From the IMG/VR virus record IMGVR_UViG_3300049734_000491, positions 62,001-126,000 of that record: a stretch of DNA of 64,000 nt. One strand, written 5' to 3'. Of the stretch, positions 18,427-24,823 are shown piece by piece (the stretch's first letter is position 1; each line of letters begins with the position of its first letter). The position numbers and the translations under genes were made by a program. The notes under the pieces are model-generated. The model was given only the letters and a program-made list of their open reading frames with translations, had not been told where the DNA came from and made no database searches. The DNA comes from a virus.

Positions 18427-19728
18427 CTAATCGTACGGAAGCTCCAAGTGCTTCAGAATGTGGTACGCCAACCAACGTGCCACCGGTGAAGCGATCCCAT
18501 TACCAATCATCTTGTATCGTGCACTATCTGGGATTTCGTTGCCACTTGAATCCCATCTAGTATGATCATCCGGCCAGCCCTGCAGTCGCTCACACTCCCG
18601 AGGCGTGAGCCGTCGAACCCCGATCATGTCCCCAGCTACCTGTGGGACACCAGCTCCGTTGGCCACCCGTAGCGTCGGGGTGAACTTGTCCGACACCTGC
18701 TCGTCGTGCAGGTTGTTCCCGTTGAACGAGACCACCGCCGGAGCGTGGCCGTCCGCCGGCAGCGTGGGCGAAGGATCCCCGGGCTTGGGATGGGATCGGT
18801 TGGTCTTGCTGGTGATCTGGGCGGTGTCGAACGGCATCGGCTCAGCCACGACCGTGTACATCCCCTTGTCGAGGCGGGTGGGGATCCCCTTGTAGTCGCG
18901 AGCTGTCAGCGTGTTGGCCATCTCTGGGATGAAGGTCATGCGCTCGGTGTCGGGTGACCAGCCACGTCGACCGGACCCCCCGCCCAGCGTGCCGGCCACG
19001 TCGGGGATCAAGTGGTTGGCTTGGGCGGAGTTGTCATCCGCGCCGCAACCTGCTCCAACGCCGTTTGCAGTGAGGGCGGAAGCGATCGTCCCCGACTTGC
19101 TGCCCTTCGCAGGATCCCGGCGCACCCTTTCGGTGACAGGAAGTATTTGGGGTCCACCGACTCTTCCAAGATCGAAGCAAGCGACGACGAACACTCGTCG
19201 GCGCCGTTGGGGGACTCCGCAGAAACGAGCATCCAGCACTCGCCACTGGATGTCCACCGCCCCGCATTCGGCCAAGAGGTCGAGGACTTGCGCGAAGTCG
19301 TCGCCCTGAGAGCTTGAGAGGGCGCCTCCGACGTTCTCCCAGACAGCATATGAGGGGATTCGTCCAAGGTCACGGTACTCCTTGATGATCCTGATCGCCT
19401 CGAGGAACAACCCCGAGCGAGTTCCTTCCTTCATGCCAGCTCGTTGACCCGAGATCGACAGATCTTGGCACGGGCTGCCGAAGCTGATGATGTCGCAGGG
19501 CGGCAGGTCCACTGCCTTCACGTCGGAGACATCGCCCCAGCGAGGTGTGTCCGGCCAGTGCCGAGCCAGGATCTCGTTGCACCACGAGTCCCACTCGACC
19601 AGTCCCACGGTGTTGGCCCCGACTGCCTCGAAACCGAGATCCATGCCACCGACGCCGGCGAACAGGGAGAGGTGGTCGGCCCGAGGAGTGGCGATCCGTC
19701 GCTGTCGTCGGCGAGTTGGGGTAGCCAT
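18427..19728 (-). CDS. DNA (cytosine-5) methyltransferase
   Basis: Predicted 433-residue C5-cytosine methyltransferase. Motif I LSLFAGVGGMDLGFE (SAM binding), motif IV FGSPCQDLSISGQR with catalytic Cys, motif VI ENVGG, motif VIII ARFCGVPQRRRRV, a long target-recognition region with repeated ANTLTARD/SPTLPADG-like blocks, and motifs IX-X (RRLTPRECERLQGWP, IGNGIASPVARW). It methylates cytosine in a short DNA site, probably protecting phage DNA from host restriction. No cognate nuclease is adjacent. A -10-like TAAGCT ends 6 nt before ATG, suggesting leaderless expression. Confidence 0.95.
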   Translation of the reverse strand: MATPTRRRQRRIATPRADHLSLFAGVGGMDLGFEAVGANTVGLVEWDSWCNEILARHWPDTPRWGDVSDVKAVDLPPCDIISFGSPCQDLSISGQRAGMKEGTRSGLFLEAIRIIKEYRDLGRIPSYAVWENVGGALSSSQGDDFAQVLDLLAECGAVDIQWRVLDARFCGVPQRRRRVFVVACFDLGRVGGPQILPVTERVRRDPAKGSKSGTIASALTANGVGAGCGADDNSAQANHLIPDVAGTLGGGSGRRGWSPDTERMTFIPEMANTLTARDYKGIPTRLDKGMYTVVAEPMPFDTAQITSKTNRSHPKPGDPSPTLPADGHAPAVVSFNGNNLHDEQVSDKFTPTLRVANGAGVPQVAGDMIGVRRLTPRECERLQGWPDDHTRWDSSGNEIPDSARYKMIGNGIASPVARWLAYHILKHLELPYD

Positions 19729-19734
19729 GGTCGG

Positions 19735-19740
19735 AGCTTA
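19735..19740 (-). promoter_or_regulatory. Leaderless -10 box for methyltransferase
   Basis: TAAGCT on the minus strand stands exactly 6 nt before the ATG, the same spacing seen before five other genes here. No good -35 box is visible. Confidence 0.35.
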
Positions 19741-19755
19741 CTCGGTCGACCAGGC

Positions 19756-20040
19756 TCAGCCGGGAATGGTCAACTCATTTCGGCGCTTCCGTCGTCGGCT
19801 CGTCTGGCGGTTCTTGGCCTCATCGGTGGTGGGCCCCTCCATCATCACGACGCGGACGAGCCACTGGCGGCGGCACCGAGTGTTCACGCACTGCACCACC
19901 GTCACGGCCGTGTCGGTGGAGGGTTCCTGACCCGTCTTGTGGGTGTCCCCATCACGGTCGGACTGGAAGGTGTTGCTGTTCACGTGGTCGACCTGTCCAC
20001 CACAGCGGAGGCAGGTCACATCGAGTTGGTATCGGCTCAC
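19756..20040 (-). CDS. Zinc-ribbon hypothetical protein
   Basis: Predicted 94-residue protein starting at GTG. Two Cys pairs (CLRCGG near residue 10 and CVNTRC near 51) fit a zinc ribbon; the C-terminus is Arg-rich (RRRKRRN). A TAGTAT box ends 6 nt before the start, so the message is probably leaderless. The hairpin array starts 31 nt upstream, separating it from the HhH gene. Likely a small nucleic-acid-binding protein. Confidence 0.65.
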   Translation of the reverse strand: MSRYQLDVTCLRCGGQVDHVNSNTFQSDRDGDTHKTGQEPSTDTAVTVVQCVNTRCRRQWLVRVVMMEGPTTDEAKNRQTSRRRKRRNELTIPG

Positions 20041-20046
20041 AGGGCC

Positions 20047-20052
20047 ATACTA
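20047..20052 (-). promoter_or_regulatory. Leaderless -10 box for zinc-ribbon gene
   Basis: TAGTAT (minus strand) preceded by TTG and followed after 6 nt by the GTG start. The TGTAGTA core is shared with the elements at 16915 and 21958. Confidence 0.4.
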
Positions 20053-20071
20053 CAACTCATTGGTGAAACCC

Positions 20072-20350
20072 CGCCACCGCCGGCCGTGATTCCTGTGGCT
20101 GTCGGTGGGCTTTTGTCCGACGGTGGCGTGAGATGCCCCGCACCGCCAACCGCTCCTCGAAAGGCTGTCGAGGTAACTTCAGGTTGACGGTGCGGGAACC
20201 CGATGATCGCCACTGGTCTTGGCTGTCGATGCGACATCGGATCATTGGGTCGAGGGAGGGGCGGCTGTCGGATGTCCAATGGACCCTAGAAGGTGTCACC
20301 GCTGGCCGGAGTGCTTACAGCTGTCGCGAACTCTATGGGCCAGCGGTGAC
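20072..20350. repeat. Hairpin array A: tandem structured repeats next to HhH gene
   Basis: Four long inverted repeats fill the gap after the HhH gene. Stem 1: 20072-20079/20121-20128 (8 bp). Stem 2: 20137-20151/20182-20196 (14 of 15) with a nested 6-bp stem 20155-20160/20168-20173. Stem 3: 20199-20208/20240-20249 (10 bp, one G-T). Stem 4: 20295-20307/20338-20350 (13 bp perfect), ending 5 nt from the HhH stop. Every loop carries GGCTGTCG (AGCTGTCG in the last): 20097, 20163, 20221, 20319; a further copy is at 20263. There are no T-tracts. It may be a structured RNA or a protein-bound DNA array. Confidence 0.8.
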
Positions 20351-20355
20351 GAGTA

Positions 20356-21210
20356 TTACAGACCCTCCTCTGACTTCCAGCGGGGCGGGAGGCCCGAAGC
20401 GACACGCCACAGGTCGATGCCGATCTGCTTGGCGGTGAACCGGAGGGCGGCGTTGTGCTTGTGGGCCTGCGTCCACTCCTCGCGGGCCTCGTACTTCGCC
20501 TTGGCCTGATCGTAGGCATCACGGTAGGGAGACCGACGACGGGGCGCCCGTGTTACGGCTGTCGCGGCATTCGCGGCCGCGTCGTCGGTCAGGATGACGG
20601 GATCATCGGTACCACCACCGGTCGCGCACAGCCCAGCTCCCGTAACCACATCGGACTCGGTGGTGGTACCGGCCGAGCCGATCTGCTTGACGCAGGACTC
20701 GGCGAGCAGGTGGAGCAGCATCTTCGCCACGGGGTTGCCCAGAGCGAGGGTGTCTGCCTGGTCCATCCCCTTGCGGCGCTTGGCCGCGGGGTCGCCGTGG
20801 CCGCAGTAGGCCAGCAGCTGGCGGGGCGTGCGGTCGAACGGCTCGAGCGCCACGAGGTGGCGATCCTTGCCGCAGCGGAACGAGCACTCGTGCCCCTCGG
20901 GGGACTCGTCCATCCAGATCCACGGCTCGGCGTGGATGGGATCACCGATGGCACCGAGCAGGCGAGCCACGGTGTGCTCACCCAGTCCGACGGTGTCTCG
21001 GGCCCACGCGTAGAGCTCGGGGGCGGCGACACGGAAGGTCCGCTTCATCGCCAGCGCCAGCATCTTCTCGGTGGCCTGCAGGTTGGTCACGTGCTGGGTC
21101 ATGGCCTCGGGGGCCGCTGGGATGTGGCGGAGTCTGTGCTCCGTGGCGATCCGCAGCTTCTGGGCATCGTGATAGCTCTCGGCGATCACCTTCAATTGGT
21201 CGTAGCTCAT
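20356..21210 (-). CDS. IS110-transposase C-terminus-like HhH protein, copy A
   Basis: Predicted 284-residue protein resembling only the C-terminal (Tnp_20) half of IS110/IS116 transposases. A helix-hairpin-helix (VGLGEHTVARLLGAIGDP, near residues 72-90) is followed by PRQLLAYCGHGDP, KGMDQADTLALGNPVAKMLL and a C-terminal helix (HNAALRFTAKQIGIDLWRV). The N-terminal DEDD/RuvC catalytic domain is absent, and the Ser that IS110 proteins use in this region is not evident (RRKGMD instead). So DNA or RNA binding without catalysis is likely. A linker (about 165-235) contains two hairpin repeats. Its paralogue is at 62010-62858. Confidence 0.75.
   Translation of the reverse strand: MSYDQLKVIAESYHDAQKLRIATEHRLRHIPAAPEAMTQHVTNLQATEKMLALAMKRTFRVAAPELYAWARDTVGLGEHTVARLLGAIGDPIHAEPWIWMDESPEGHECSFRCGKDRHLVALEPFDRTPRQLLAYCGHGDPAAKRRKGMDQADTLALGNPVAKMLLHLLAESCVKQIGSAGTTTESDVVTGAGLCATGGGTDDPVILTDDAAANAATAVTRAPRRRSPYRDAYDQAKAKYEAREEWTQAHKHNAALRFTAKQIGIDLWRVASGLPPRWKSEEGL
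20531..20671. repeat. Two hairpin repeats inside HhH gene A
   Basis: Within the coding sequence, arms 20531-20541/20580-20590 (11 bp perfect) enclose a 38-nt loop with GGCTGTCG at 20557, and arms 20607-20620/20658-20671 (14 bp perfect) enclose a 37-nt loop. They encode Thr/Ala/Gly/Asp-rich linker residues of about 180-227 and appear to be members of the adjacent array that lie in frame. Confidence 0.75.
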
Positions 21211-21222
21211 TGTCTTGTCCTT

Positions 21223-21249
21223 TGGTCGTTGTCGTTGTCGTTGGTCAGT
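21223..21249 (-). repeat. 27-nt leader repeat, copy before HhH gene A
   Basis: On the minus strand this 27-nt block of ACGACA/ACGACC units lies in the 34-nt gap between the helical partner gene (whose TGA it includes) and the HhH start. An identical block occurs at 49870-49896 before the 411-residue gene. It is A/C-rich and unlikely to fold, so it could be an open ribosome-loading leader. Confidence 0.7.
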
Positions 21250-21739
21250 TGTCGAGGTCAGCGAGACAGGTCACGCCGGCCGCGATGATGGTCTGTGCAG
21301 CCTCCTCGTGGGCGAGGCGGGTGTCACGGATGGAGTTCTCTTGGGTGAGCAGCCAGCCCGCACGGGCGAGATGGTCGTCGGCGGTTGCCTTCAACCATTC
21401 AACCCATCGTCCATCGGGCAGGATGAACGACTGCTCCATGAGCAGCCGACGGGCGGTAGTGGGGTCGGCTCCGGCCGCGATGTCGGTCCGGACTCGGATC
21501 TCGGTCCGACGAACCTCGGCCCGCTGAATGCGGGACACCTCGTAGCGCACGAGCTGGAGCAGCCAGCGCCGTCGCTCGGACTCGGTGAGCGCAGCGATGG
21601 CTGCCTCGGCGATGTCCTGCTGATCTTCGAGACCCGAAGCGATCGCAGCCTTGATGTGGGCGTAGAGCGACGTGGGTGTCGTGACAGCCGACGGGAGGGT
21701 AGTGGTTGTCGGTGTTGTTGGTGGTGCTTGGAACGTCAT
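21245..21739 (-). CDS. Helical partner protein of HhH module, copy A
   Basis: Predicted 164-residue, mostly helical protein encoded just before HhH gene A. After a Thr/Pro-rich N-terminus it has AEAAIAALTESERRRWLLQLVRYEVSRI and then DGRWVEWLKATADDHLARAGWL and IIAAGVTCLADL. The same two blocks recur in order in the protein at 62855-63553 (AERAIKAMTTAEYEKYVLASL; GTDYVDWLEATIEQHAGRIAW; LIEAGVPNLAAL), so the two are paralogues. A TTGTCA-N19-TATAGT promoter lies directly upstream, with the ATG 7 nt after the -10. Confidence 0.75.
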   Translation of the reverse strand: MTFQAPPTTPTTTTLPSAVTTPTSLYAHIKAAIASGLEDQQDIAEAAIAALTESERRRWLLQLVRYEVSRIQRAEVRRTEIRVRTDIAAGADPTTARRLLMEQSFILPDGRWVEWLKATADDHLARAGWLLTQENSIRDTRLAHEEAAQTIIAAGVTCLADLDN

Positions 21740-21746
21740 GGCGGTG

Positions 21747-21777
21747 ACTATAACACACGGTCCTTCGCTGCTGACAA
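21747..21777 (-). promoter_or_regulatory. Promoter for module A operon
   Basis: Minus strand TTGTCA, 19 nt, TATAGT, then 7 nt to the ATG of the helical partner gene. The transcript would start at or next to the start codon (leaderless) and run through both module genes into the hairpin array. Confidence 0.55.
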
Positions 21778-21810
21778 ATTACCTGTGGTATCCACAGGAA
21801 GGAGCTCGCT

Positions 21811-21936
21811 GTGAGTCCCCGAGGAAGAGATCCTGATGACCCAGACGAGTTCCTGCTGTTCGTGCTGGTCGGCCTCGCTTGCCTGGTCCTGCTGTTCTAC
21901 TGGTTCCTGTGGTGGTACCGAACAGGCGGGTCGTAA
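21811..21936 (+). CDS. Small single-span membrane protein
   Basis: Predicted 41-residue protein starting at GTG after AGGAAGGAG. A charged N-terminus (RGRDPDDPDE) precedes one hydrophobic segment (LLFVLVGLACLVLLFYWFLWW) and a short basic end. It opens the lysis region, so it may be a holin-like or accessory lysis protein; that role is inferred. Confidence 0.65.
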   Translation: MSPRGRDPDDPDEFLLFVLVGLACLVLLFYWFLWWYRTGGS

Positions 21937-21941
21937 CAGGA

Positions 21942-21970
21942 TTGACACGAACGGAACCCATCTGTAGTAC
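21942..21970 (+). promoter_or_regulatory. Sigma70-type promoter for lysis genes
   Basis: TTGACA (21942-21947), 17-nt spacer, TAGTAC (21965-21970) in the shared context ATCTGTAGTACC. Transcription should begin near 21977, just before a 12-bp hairpin in the leader of the lipoprotein gene. Confidence 0.65.
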
Positions 21971-21983
21971 CCTGCCACAAACG

Positions 21984-22023
21984 AACGGAGCGACCCCCCC
22001 TGCCAAGAGAAGGTCGCTCCGTT
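21984..22023 (+). promoter_or_regulatory. Perfect 12-bp leader hairpin
   Basis: Arms 21984-21995 and 22012-22023 (AACGGAGCGACC and its complement) pair perfectly around a 16-nt loop, in the 5' leader between the promoter and the lipoprotein gene. With no downstream T-tract it may act as a weak terminator or attenuator, or protect the message 5' end. Confidence 0.6.
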
Positions 22024-22056
22024 GTCCTAATCATCCACTGAAAGGACCCGCCGATT

Positions 22057-22509
22057 ATGGCACGCCCCAAGGCGCTCCGGCGAAAGATTCTGCTCGCAAT
22101 CGGAGCCCTGCTCAGCTTCGGTACCCTCGCAGCCTGCTCGCCACACCAGATCGCTGTGTTCAACAGCCTCTCTCCCGAAGGACAGACTGCAGTGCTCCAG
22201 GAGCTGCAGCGTCAACAGGGCGGAGGAGGAAGTGGTGGTGACTGCTACAGCGCCATCGAACAGGTCTGGCCCGGACATCTCCAGGCCAAGGCTCGGACCA
22301 TCGTGTCCCGCGAGTCCGGCAACAACCCCAGTGCCCAGAACCGTTCATCATCCGCGGCGGGTTGTTGGCAAATCCTGACTGGCTCGTGGATCGACCCCGG
22401 CGGCTGCCCGAGGTCAACTCGTTACGACGCCGTGTGCAACACCCGTGCAGCGCTGGCGCTCTACAACTCGGCCGGCGGTTGGTCGCCGTGGAGGCTGACC
22501 GCCTACTGA
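22057..22509 (+). CDS. Lipoprotein transglycosylase (SLT/lysozyme-like)
   Basis: Predicted 150-residue protein. The N-terminus is basic, then hydrophobic, and ends in a lipobox-like LAAC (Cys near residue 27), so it is probably lipidated on the outer membrane face. After a Gly/Ser linker, CYSAIEQVWP, IVSRESGNNPSAQN (likely catalytic Glu) and AAGCWQI / AALALYNSAGGWSPW match a short lytic-transglycosylase fold seen in actinophages. The role could be lysis or envelope remodelling. It has its own promoter and leader hairpin. Confidence 0.8.
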   Translation: MARPKALRRKILLAIGALLSFGTLAACSPHQIAVFNSLSPEGQTAVLQELQRQQGGGGSGGDCYSAIEQVWPGHLQAKARTIVSRESGNNPSAQNRSSSAAGCWQILTGSWIDPGGCPRSTRYDAVCNTRAALALYNSAGGWSPWRLTAY

Positions 22510-22576
22510 TGTTCACCCTGTCGTAACGGACCATTCCGGTAGGGTTCCGGCAGATCGATCCCCCCTGGTCGATTCG

Positions 22577-22614
22577 GATGGCGGGTAGCGTGGCCCCCCT
22601 CGCTGCCCGCCATC
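22577..22614 (+). terminator. Hairpin after lipoprotein gene
   Basis: Arms 22577-22590 and 22601-22614 pair over 14 bp with one G-T, with a C-rich loop. It lies between the lipoprotein stop and the next ribosome site (GGAGAGGA) and probably ends or trims the transcript; there is no T-tract. Confidence 0.6.
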
Positions 22615-22647
22615 TGCGCGTCCGGCCACTGGAGAGGATCAAGGCTG

Positions 22648-22758
22648 ATGGGCGACGTCCCGCGCGAGATGGCCGTGATCATGGCGTGGTTCGTCGGTCT
22701 GGTGATCGGCTACTTCCTCATCGAGACTGTGGTGCTCTGGCTGGTATTCCGGTTGTAG
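22648..22758 (+). CDS. Small single-span membrane protein
   Basis: Predicted 36-residue protein with a GGAGAGGA ribosome site. A short charged start (MGDVPREM) precedes one membrane segment (AWFVGLVIGYFLIETVVLWLVF). Its size and place in the lysis region fit a holin accessory or antiholin; not proven. Confidence 0.6.
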   Translation: MGDVPREMAVIMAWFVGLVIGYFLIETVVLWLVFRL

Positions 22759-22783
22759 TCACCCCTCCAGCCAGCTCGGCCAG

Positions 22784-22789
22784 TAGGAT
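22784..22789 (+). promoter_or_regulatory. Leaderless -10 box
   Basis: TAGGAT ends 6 nt before the GTG at 22796, matching the spacing of the other apparent leaderless starts. Confidence 0.4.
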
Positions 22790-22795
22790 TTCGCT

Positions 22796-22966
22796 GTGTC
22801 TGGCGAATCCAAGGAAGAGCGCGAGAAACGCTACGACCGTGAAGACCGCGAGGACCGTCAAGAGCCAGACCCCGATGGCGGGTACCTCGAGGATCCTGAG
22901 GAGGTAGCCCGTGAGCGACGACGACTCAGACGGCGACGAGCGAACCCTCCGAGAGCGGATCGGTGA
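22796..22966 (+). CDS. Small highly charged protein
   Basis: Predicted 56-residue protein, nearly all charged residues: Lys/Arg/Asp/Glu repeats (KEEREKRYDREDRED), then DGGYLEDPEE and an Arg run. No membrane segment. The GTG start is supported by the -10 box 6 nt upstream; there is no ribosome site. It overlaps the next gene by 56 nt in another frame. Function unknown. Confidence 0.5.
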   Translation: MSGESKEEREKRYDREDREDRQEPDPDGGYLEDPEEVARERRRLRRRRANPPRADR

Positions 22967-23132
22967 TGCTGTCGAAGGTCTCGGTGAACGGATCGGCGGC
23001 AGTGACGAAGCCGAGTTCTTCGAGGACGTTGAGGAGAACGAGGAAACCGACGAGCGCGGGATCTTCCGCAGGTTCGCCGGCCGGCTTCCCCTCCGGCGTC
23101 ATCCTGACTCAGTGGACGAAGATGAGCGCTGA
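22911..23132 (+). CDS. Acidic hypothetical protein
   Basis: Predicted 73-residue protein, GTG start inside the preceding gene with GAGGAGG upstream. Strongly acidic (SDDDSDGDE, FFEDVEENEETDE) with an Arg-containing core. Its last 34 nt overlap the convergent HNH gene. No family recognised; by location a lysis-region accessory. Confidence 0.55.
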   Translation: MSDDDSDGDERTLRERIGDAVEGLGERIGGSDEAEFFEDVEENEETDERGIFRRFAGRLPLRRHPDSVDEDER

Positions 23133-23500
23133 CGTCGTTCCTCACGACAGATCCGGCACGTCCTTGACACGTAGCCGTCAGTGCCTCGCTGCCAGTACGT
23201 GGACTCTTCGGTGTAAGGATGACCGTGGATGCACGCCACCTTGCGTTCATTCCGACGTCGCCGGTTCTCGGCGAGGGTGACAGCCTCAAGATGGCCAAGG
23301 TTCACACAACCTCGGTTGCCGCACAGGTGGTCGACTTCCCAGCCAGGTTCGAGAGGACCGTTGGCTTCGATCCACACCCAGCGGTGAGCCGGCGTTGTGG
23401 TGGCACGTCCATCGACCTTGATGTGTTTCGTCCCGTACCCGTTGGGTTTCAGGGCGCCAGACCACAATTCACAGTCTTCAGTGTTCACTCCGATACCCAT
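23099..23500 (-). CDS. HNH homing endonuclease
   Basis: Predicted 133-residue endonuclease antisense to the lysis genes. It lacks the N-terminal zinc finger of its relatives, starting near [23 protein letters not shown] core [21 protein letters not shown], then [10 protein letters not shown] and [13 protein letters not shown] 23500 is preferred over the ATG of the longer frame at 23536 by comparison with relatives. It separates the acidic gene from the interrupted endolysin gene. Confidence 0.85.
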   Translation of the reverse strand: MGIGVNTEDCELWSGALKPNGYGTKHIKVDGRATTTPAHRWVWIEANGPLEPGWEVDHLCGNRGCVNLGHLEAVTLAENRRRRNERKVACIHGHPYTEESTYWQRGTDGYVSRTCRICREERRQRSSSSTESG

Positions 23501-23535
23501 CCTTGGATCATGACAGGAATGGAGGTGTAACGACA

Positions 23536-24234
23536 ATGTCTTGGTATGTTGCTCAGTCGCTCGATCAGCTGCTCGATGAGATCAACGCCAGTGCCCCCGG
23601 CAGGAGCAAGGCCTCCGACGGGAGCATCGGCGATGCAGATCACAGCAGCCGTACGAGCGACCATTAGCGCAATCCCTGCGATTGCCACCGAGCTGTCTGT
23701 GCTCGGGACTTCACACACGATCCCGGCGGCGGCTTCGACTCCTACGCGTTCGCCCACTGGTTGGCTGAGCGAACCAAGGGCCCCGAGACCAGGGTCAAGT
23801 ACATTATAAGCAATGGTCAGATTGCTAGCGGACAGGGGCAGGACTACCCAGCTGGCGTCTGGCGGCCCTACACGGGAAGCAACCCCCACGACCATCACGT
23901 CCACGTGTCGGTACGCCACGGCTCCGAGCTGTTCGACAACGCCGCAGGCTGGAGTTGGTCGGGAGCGGCGCCAGGCCCCGGCCCCGGCCCGGAGCCGCCA
24001 GAACCAGAGATCCCACAAGGAGTATTCGACATGTTCGTTCTGATCGCCGACCAAAAGCCCGGTGCGTTGCTCGGCAACGTCTACTTCGAGTTCGCCATGG
24101 AGGAGTACCTCGCGGCGCAGAAGTACTCGCCGAACGTGCCGGTCATGCAGATCGGCCCGGAAACGAACGGCCTTGGCCGTCAGTGGCTGGTCGATCGTCT
24201 CCGCGAGCAGTCGGCCAAGGCAACCGGAACCTGA
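23536..24234 (+). pseudogene. M15/VanY-like endolysin gene interrupted by in-frame TAG
   Basis: From ATG 23536 (GGAGG upstream) the frame reads [17 protein letters not shown], then [20 protein letters not shown], then TAG at 23665-23667, then continues in the same frame with FTHDPGGGFDSYAFAHWL, RVKYIISNGQI and WRPYTGSNPHDHHVHVS. These are consecutive blocks of the actinophage D-Ala-D-Ala peptidase-like (M15-related) endolysin family; the HHVHVS block holds metal ligands. A Pro/Gly linker leads to a C-terminal domain (about 188-232). Either the gene is broken, the codon is suppressed or read through, or this is a sequence error. Total length 232 codons plus stop. Confidence 0.8.
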
Positions 24235-24237
24235 TTG

Positions 24238-24318
24238 GTGTGGGTGACGGCTTGGACGGCACTCATCGTCTTGGCTCTCGCCCTGCTCTACATCTGGGCG
24301 ACCGGCTATGACCCATGA
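24238..24318 (+). CDS. Very small membrane protein
   Basis: Predicted 26-residue peptide from GTG 24238, nearly all one hydrophobic segment (WTALIVLALALLYIW), ending in an ATGA overlap with the next gene. A coding call is supported mainly by that overlap and by the run of similar small membrane genes here. Confidence 0.45.
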   Translation: MWVTAWTALIVLALALLYIWATGYDP

Positions 24319-24551
24319 CGACGAGTTCCGCCCCGAGTTGGTCAAGCTCTGCCTCTAGAAGTGCAGATGAAGGACCATCGTTCATCACGCTGCTCTCCCT
24401 GATCTTGGGAGTGTTGCTGATCATCGAGGCCTTCCGCACCGACGATGCGATCTGGGCTGTTCTCGGCGGGGTGTTCCTCGGGATCCCGGGCATCACCGAG
24501 CTCGTGAGCTACGTCCGGAACTGCGAGCCAACCGTGGGGAGAGAGCAGTGA
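24315..24551 (+). CDS. Two-span membrane protein, holin candidate
   Basis: Predicted 78-residue protein starting in an ATGA overlap. A Ser-rich N-terminus precedes hydrophobic segments (FITLLSLILGVLLIIEAF and AIWAVLGGVFLGIPGI) and a short polar end. Two membrane spans in under 80 residues beside an endolysin gene fit a class II holin. It overlaps the next gene by 4 nt. Confidence 0.6.
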   Translation: MTTSSAPSWSSSASRSADEGPSFITLLSLILGVLLIIEAFRTDDAIWAVLGGVFLGIPGITELVSYVRNCEPTVGREQ

Positions 24552-24823
24552 AGTCCGTGACGTGGCTCAGCCTCGTGGCGTTCTTCGTCGTCGTGCTGGT
24601 GGTGTCGACGATGTCCACGGTCTCGGTTGACGAACTCCGAGATCGGCTCGGCCCGATGGCCGACTGTCTGGCCGAGAAGAGATGCGAGATCGTGCCGGTC
24701 ACCGCTCCCGCCATAGAGCAGCCAACCGCCTGCCCACTGGGATCGACACTGACCCCGTTCTCGGTTTATCAACGCCAGCCGGTCGAGGCCGACCGAACGA
24801 TCCTGGTCTGCGTTCCGGACTAG
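24548..24823 (+). CDS. Membrane-anchored small protein with extracytoplasmic part
   Basis: Predicted 91-residue protein from GTG in a GTGA overlap. An N-terminal hydrophobic segment (SLVAFFVVVLVVSTM) is followed by about 70 polar residues with four Cys (CLAEKRC, TACPLG, LVCVPD), probably outside the membrane. It could be a lysis accessory similar in layout to spanin-type proteins. It meets the leftward gene with a 4-nt overlap. Confidence 0.6.
   Translation: MKSVTWLSLVAFFVVVLVVSTMSTVSVDELRDRLGPMADCLAEKRCEIVPVTAPAIEQPTACPLGSTLTPFSVYQRQPVEADRTILVCVPD

Noticed and set aside
19444-20187. 247-residue plus-strand frame through the methyltransferase and into hairpin array A
   Set aside because: No homology features and antisense to a certain methyltransferase gene.
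20072-20350. CRISPR array
   Set aside because: The repeated part is a loop motif of about 8 nt inside stems of differing sequence; there are no identical direct repeats with uniform spacers and no cas1/cas2.
20295-20350. Ordinary terminator explanation for the hairpins
   Set aside because: One hairpin after a stop would fit, but four in a row plus copies inside the gene, all with a conserved loop motif and none with a T-tract, do not.
21674-21681. GGGTGTCG inside the helical partner gene A as another array unit
   Set aside because: The 8-mer is present, but no flanking stem of useful length could be drawn.
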